NCBI GenBank assembly: GCA_028711355.1 | Contig: JAQTSL010000158.1 | Location: 1 to 8,172 of the forward strand | Length of the DNA stretch: 8,172 nucleotides | DNA from: Rhodoferax sp. | Lineage (GTDB): Bacteria > Pseudomonadota > Gammaproteobacteria > Burkholderiales > Burkholderiaceae_C | Direction of reading: 5' to 3' | In this document: positions 5,886-8,172 of the stretch, in pieces | How the letters are laid out: each line of letters begins with the position of its first letter | How positions within the stretch are numbered: the stretch's first letter is position 1 | Position numbers and translations under genes: made by a program | The notes under the pieces: model-generated | What the model saw: the letters and a program-made list of their open reading frames with translations, nothing else | What the model was told of the DNA's origin: nothing | Database searches by the model: none

Positions 5886-6332
5886 ATGTCACTCAAAGAC
5901 CAGATCACCGAAGATATGAAAACCGCCATGCGCGCCCACGACAGTTTTCGTCTGGGCACCATCCGCCTGTTGCTGGCCGCAGTCAAGCAAAAAGAGGTCG
6001 ACGAGCGCGTGGTGGTGGACGACGTGATGATGGTCGGCATCATCGACAAGATGATCAAGCAGCGCAAAGACTCGGTGGCCGCCTACACCCAGGCCCAGCG
6101 CATCGACCTGGCTGATAAAGAAAGCGACGAAATCAAGGTGCTACAGGGCTACCTGCCGCAACGCCTGAGTGCGGCCGAAGTGACCGCCGCCGTGGCCACC
6201 ATCGTTACCAATCTGGGTGCCAAGGGCCCGAACGACATGGGCAAAGTCATGGGCGCGGTCAAGGCGCAATTGACCGGTAAAGCCGATATGGCGTTGGTGT
6301 CGCAAGCCGTCAAGGCCGCGCTGGCAGGCTAA
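5886..6332 (+). CDS. yqeY: GatB/YqeY domain-containing protein
   Basis: This 148-residue protein is a full-length YqeY family member (E. coli YqeY is of similar size). Typical segments are MSLKDQITEDMKTAM at the N-terminus, RLGTIRLLLAAVKQKEVDE (about 22-40), the MIKQRKDSVAAY helix, LPQRLS, and the C-terminal MGKVMGAVKAQLTGKAD. The C-terminal part is related to the tRNA-binding tail domain of GatB, a subunit of the Asp-tRNA(Asn)/Glu-tRNA(Gln) amidotransferase, but the catalytic portion is absent, so it is not an amidotransferase. A tRNA- or aminoacylation-related role is often proposed but unproven. ATG 5886 is preceded by GGAG (5876-5879) at six-base spacing. It follows rpsU across a terminator, so it needs its own promoter or readthrough; I found no convincing promoter. 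The next gene starts five bases after its stop. Confidence 0.95.
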   Translation: MSLKDQITEDMKTAMRAHDSFRLGTIRLLLAAVKQKEVDERVVVDDVMMVGIIDKMIKQRKDSVAAYTQAQRIDLADKESDEIKVLQGYLPQRLSAAEVTAAVATIVTNLGAKGPNDMGKVMGAVKAQLTGKADMALVSQAVKAALAG

Positions 6333-6337
6333 TCCGT

Positions 6338-7645
6338 TTGGCCACCCTGTCCCAGCCGTTGCGCGACACGCTGCTGTCGGTGCGCGCACTGCTGACAGCG
6401 GCCGGGCCGTTGGTGCTGCTGGCCGTGGCACTCTTGACGCTGGCCTACCTCTGGCTCGACCCGATTCCGCCGCGCCAGGTTACGCTGGCCACCGGCCCGG
6501 CGCAGAGCGCTTACGACGAGTTTGGCAAGCGCTACGCGGCGGCACTTTCGGGTTACGGCATCCAGGTCCGGCTGCTGGAATCTGAAGGTGCCGCACAAAA
6601 TCTGCAGTGGCTGGCCCAGGGCAAAGTCGATCTGGCGTTTGTGCAGGGCGGCAACGGCGATGCACAGTCCGAGGCACAACAACAACTGCAATCGCTGGGC
6701 AGCCTGTTTGTCGAGCCGCTATGGCTGTTTTACCGCAGTGCCAGGCCGCTCAAAACGCTCGGCGACTTTGCCAAGTTACGCATGAACGTCGGCACGCCAG
6801 GCAGCGGTGTGCCGCGGTTGATGAGCCAGTTGTTTGACCTCAACCACATGGAAGAGAGCACGCTCAAGCTCAGCCACCTGTCACAAACACCGGCCACTGT
6901 GGCGTTTCTGGACGGCGCCATCGACGCCCTGCTGTTTGCCTCGGCGCCCGAATCGCCGATGGTGCAGATGCTGCTGCAAACCCCGGGCGTGCGGCTGCTA
7001 CAGGTGGCTCAAAACGAAGCCTATGCACGGCGCTTTTCGTTTCTGAGCCCGGTCACGCTACCACGCGGCGTGGTCGATCTGGCCAAAGACCTGCCGCCGC
7101 AAGACGTGAAACTGGTGGCCACCACCACCACGCTGCTGGCGCGCCCCACGGTGCACCCTGCCATCGTGCAATTGCTGGCGCAGACGGCGCTCAACCTGCA
7201 CGGCCAGGCCGGCTGGTTCAGCCGCGCGCGTGAGTTTCCGAACGCCGAGCACACTGAATTTACGGTGTCTGACGAGGCCTTGCGTACCATCCGCAACGGC
7301 CCACCGCTGCTGCAACGCTACCTGCCGTTTGCCTACGCCAACCTGATCGAGCGGATGTGGCTGGCGCTGGGCATCATCCTGGCGATTTTGCTGCCGCTGA
7401 GCCGCATCGTGCCGCCGCTGTATGAGTTTCGCATTCGCTCGCGCGTGTTTCGCTGGTACGGCCAGTTGCGCAGCGTTGAAGACCGCGCTGCACTGCCCAA
7501 CGCATCGATGGCCGATCTGATCGAAGAACTGCTGCAACTCGAAGCGAGGGTCGAAAAAGTCAGCGTACCGCTGTCCTACGCCAACGAGCTGTACGCGCTG
7601 CGCAACCACATCGAGCGCGTGCGCCTGCGGCTGCAAAACAATTGA
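6338..7645 (+). CDS. Membrane-anchored TAXI-family TRAP transporter solute-binding protein
   Basis: This 435-residue protein has a TAXI-type substrate-binding domain between two membrane segments. A hydrophobic helix at about 18-40 (LLTAAGPLVLLAVALLTLAY) acts as an uncleaved anchor. The periplasmic domain follows, with RQVTLATGP (46-54), LLESEGAAQNLQWLAQGKVDLAFVQGG, and NVGTPGSGVPRLMSQL, all typical of TAXI receptors. A second helix, about 341-362 (LALGIILAILLPLSRIVPPL), is followed by a charged tail of about 70 residues predicted to be cytoplasmic and largely helical (MADLIEELLQLEARVEKV). Classical TAXI proteins are free periplasmic receptors for a DctQM-like permease; none is visible here. 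A sensory or scaffolding role is therefore possible. The TTG start at 6338 is supported by AGG at 6326-6328, nine bases upstream, and by the five-base gap after yqeY. No nearby ATG would keep the first membrane helix. The ligand cannot be read from the sequence. Confidence 0.88.
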   Translation: MATLSQPLRDTLLSVRALLTAAGPLVLLAVALLTLAYLWLDPIPPRQVTLATGPAQSAYDEFGKRYAAALSGYGIQVRLLESEGAAQNLQWLAQGKVDLAFVQGGNGDAQSEAQQQLQSLGSLFVEPLWLFYRSARPLKTLGDFAKLRMNVGTPGSGVPRLMSQLFDLNHMEESTLKLSHLSQTPATVAFLDGAIDALLFASAPESPMVQMLLQTPGVRLLQVAQNEAYARRFSFLSPVTLPRGVVDLAKDLPPQDVKLVATTTTLLARPTVHPAIVQLLAQTALNLHGQAGWFSRAREFPNAEHTEFTVSDEALRTIRNGPPLLQRYLPFAYANLIERMWLALGIILAILLPLSRIVPPLYEFRIRSRVFRWYGQLRSVEDRAALPNASMADLIEELLQLEARVEKVSVPLSYANELYALRNHIERVRLRLQNN

Positions 7646-7690
7646 CGCCTCTGGCGGGAGCCGCGCAAGCCGCTGCGTCGCGGAGGTGCG

Positions 7691-8172
7691 CTACCTCAGC
7701 GCCTTGAACCGCATCCGGTGCGGGCGCGCGCCCTCTTCACCCAGACGCTTCTTTTTGTCTTCTTCGTAGTCGTGGTAATTGCCGCTGTAAAACACCCACT
7801 GGCTGTCGCCTTCGCAGGCCAGAATGTGGGTGGCAATGCGGTCCAGAAACCAGCGGTCGTGGCTGATGACCATGATGGAGCCGGCAAACTCCAGCAGCGC
7901 GTCTTCCAGCGCGCGCAGGGTTTCCACATCCAGGTCGTTGGACGGTTCGTCGAGCATCAACACGTTGCCACCGGCAATCAACGTTTTGGCCAGGTGCAAG
8001 CGACCGCGTTCACCGCCTGAGAGCGTACCGACGCGCTTTTGCTGGTCGGCCCCGTTGAAGTTGAAGCGCCCGCAATAGGCCCGGCTGGCCATGGTGAACT
8101 TGCCAATATTGATCATGTCGAGCCCGCCCGAGACATCTTCCCAGACCGTTTTTTCATTGCTCAGGTCGTCAC
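7691..8172 (-). CDS. ettA: Energy-dependent translational throttle protein EttA, C-terminal part (partial)
   Basis: The last 159 codons of an ABC-F ATPase are present; the frame continues past the right edge, and the Met at 8114-8116 is internal. The part seen is the second nucleotide-binding domain: the signature LSGGERGRLHLAK, Walker B with NVLMLDEPSNDLD, and the switch region VISHDRWFLDRIATHIL, ending with a basic tail (KKKRLGEEGARPHRMRFKAL). These match E. coli EttA closely, from memory (GRFNF, ALLEF, GERGRLHLAK). EttA binds the ribosomal E site and gates the first elongation step according to the ATP/ADP ratio. Other ABC-F proteins (Uup, YheS) fit less well. The stop is TAG at 7691-7693, and the gene converges with the TAXI gene, 45 bp away. 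Confidence 0.95.
   Translation of the reverse strand, partial: DDLSNEKTVWEDVSGGLDMINIGKFTMASRAYCGRFNFNGADQQKRVGTLSGGERGRLHLAKTLIAGGNVLMLDEPSNDLDVETLRALEDALLEFAGSIMVISHDRWFLDRIATHILACEGDSQWVFYSGNYHDYEEDKKKRLGEEGARPHRMRFKALR

Noticed and set aside
7646..7690. GC-rich inverted repeat (CCGCG 7661-7665, CGCGG 7679-7683) between the convergent TAXI and ettA genes as a bidirectional terminator
   Set aside because: The stem is only 5 bp with a 13-nt loop, and there is no T-run on either strand, so it cannot be called an intrinsic terminator.
1..8172. CRISPR arrays, tRNA or rRNA genes, insertion sequences or phage genes
   Set aside because: No direct-repeat array, cloverleaf, rRNA segment, transposase or phage motif was recognised anywhere in the window; only the two short repeat-like blocks were found.

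Overview
The window most likely comes from a high-GC betaproteobacterium of the Burkholderiales, probably Comamonadaceae (a Rhodoferax/Polaromonas-like lineage). The ribosomal protein S21, EttA and YbiB sequences look betaproteobacterial, and the gene order nirB-nirD-nasA-ybiB-cobA fits this group as I remember it. An AT-rich element containing CTCTAGCGCTT...AGAAGCTAT resembles intergenic repeats I recall from Comamonadaceae genomes. No database was searched, so the taxonomic placement is inference.

Positions 1-5351 hold an assimilatory nitrate/nitrite reduction operon on the + strand. It contains the last codons of a probable nirB (1-67), nirD (152-541), a nasA-type nitrate reductase with a C-terminal BFD-like [2Fe-2S] module (558-3521), a TrpD2/YbiB-family gene (3566-4468) and cobA/SUMT uroporphyrinogen-III C-methyltransferase (4479-5351). 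NasA reduces nitrate to nitrite and NirBD reduces nitrite to ammonium. CobA makes precorrin-2, the precursor of the siroheme that NirB needs. YbiB is the one member without an obvious nitrogen-assimilation role.

Positions 5352-5885 carry rpsU (S21) as its own transcription unit. A putative sigma70 promoter overlaps the end of cobA. It is followed by a leader of about 120 nt, the 70-codon gene, two hairpins and a strong Rho-independent terminator. Next come yqeY (5886-6332), a GatB/YqeY-domain protein, and, five bases later, a TTG-initiated gene (6338-7645) for a membrane-anchored TAXI-family solute-binding protein without a TRAP permease in view. The right edge holds the convergent 3' end of ettA (minus strand, 7691 to beyond 8172), an ABC-F translation factor.

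This is mostly ordinary housekeeping and nitrogen-assimilation DNA; I do not see a clearly new system. The main points for a second look are a repeat-like AT-rich block that forms part of the ybiB reading frame and resembles the element between nirB and nirD, the presence of ybiB in this operon, the doubly membrane-anchored TAXI protein with a cytosolic helical tail, and the structured ends of the rpsU transcript. No gap between genes exceeds 300 bases.
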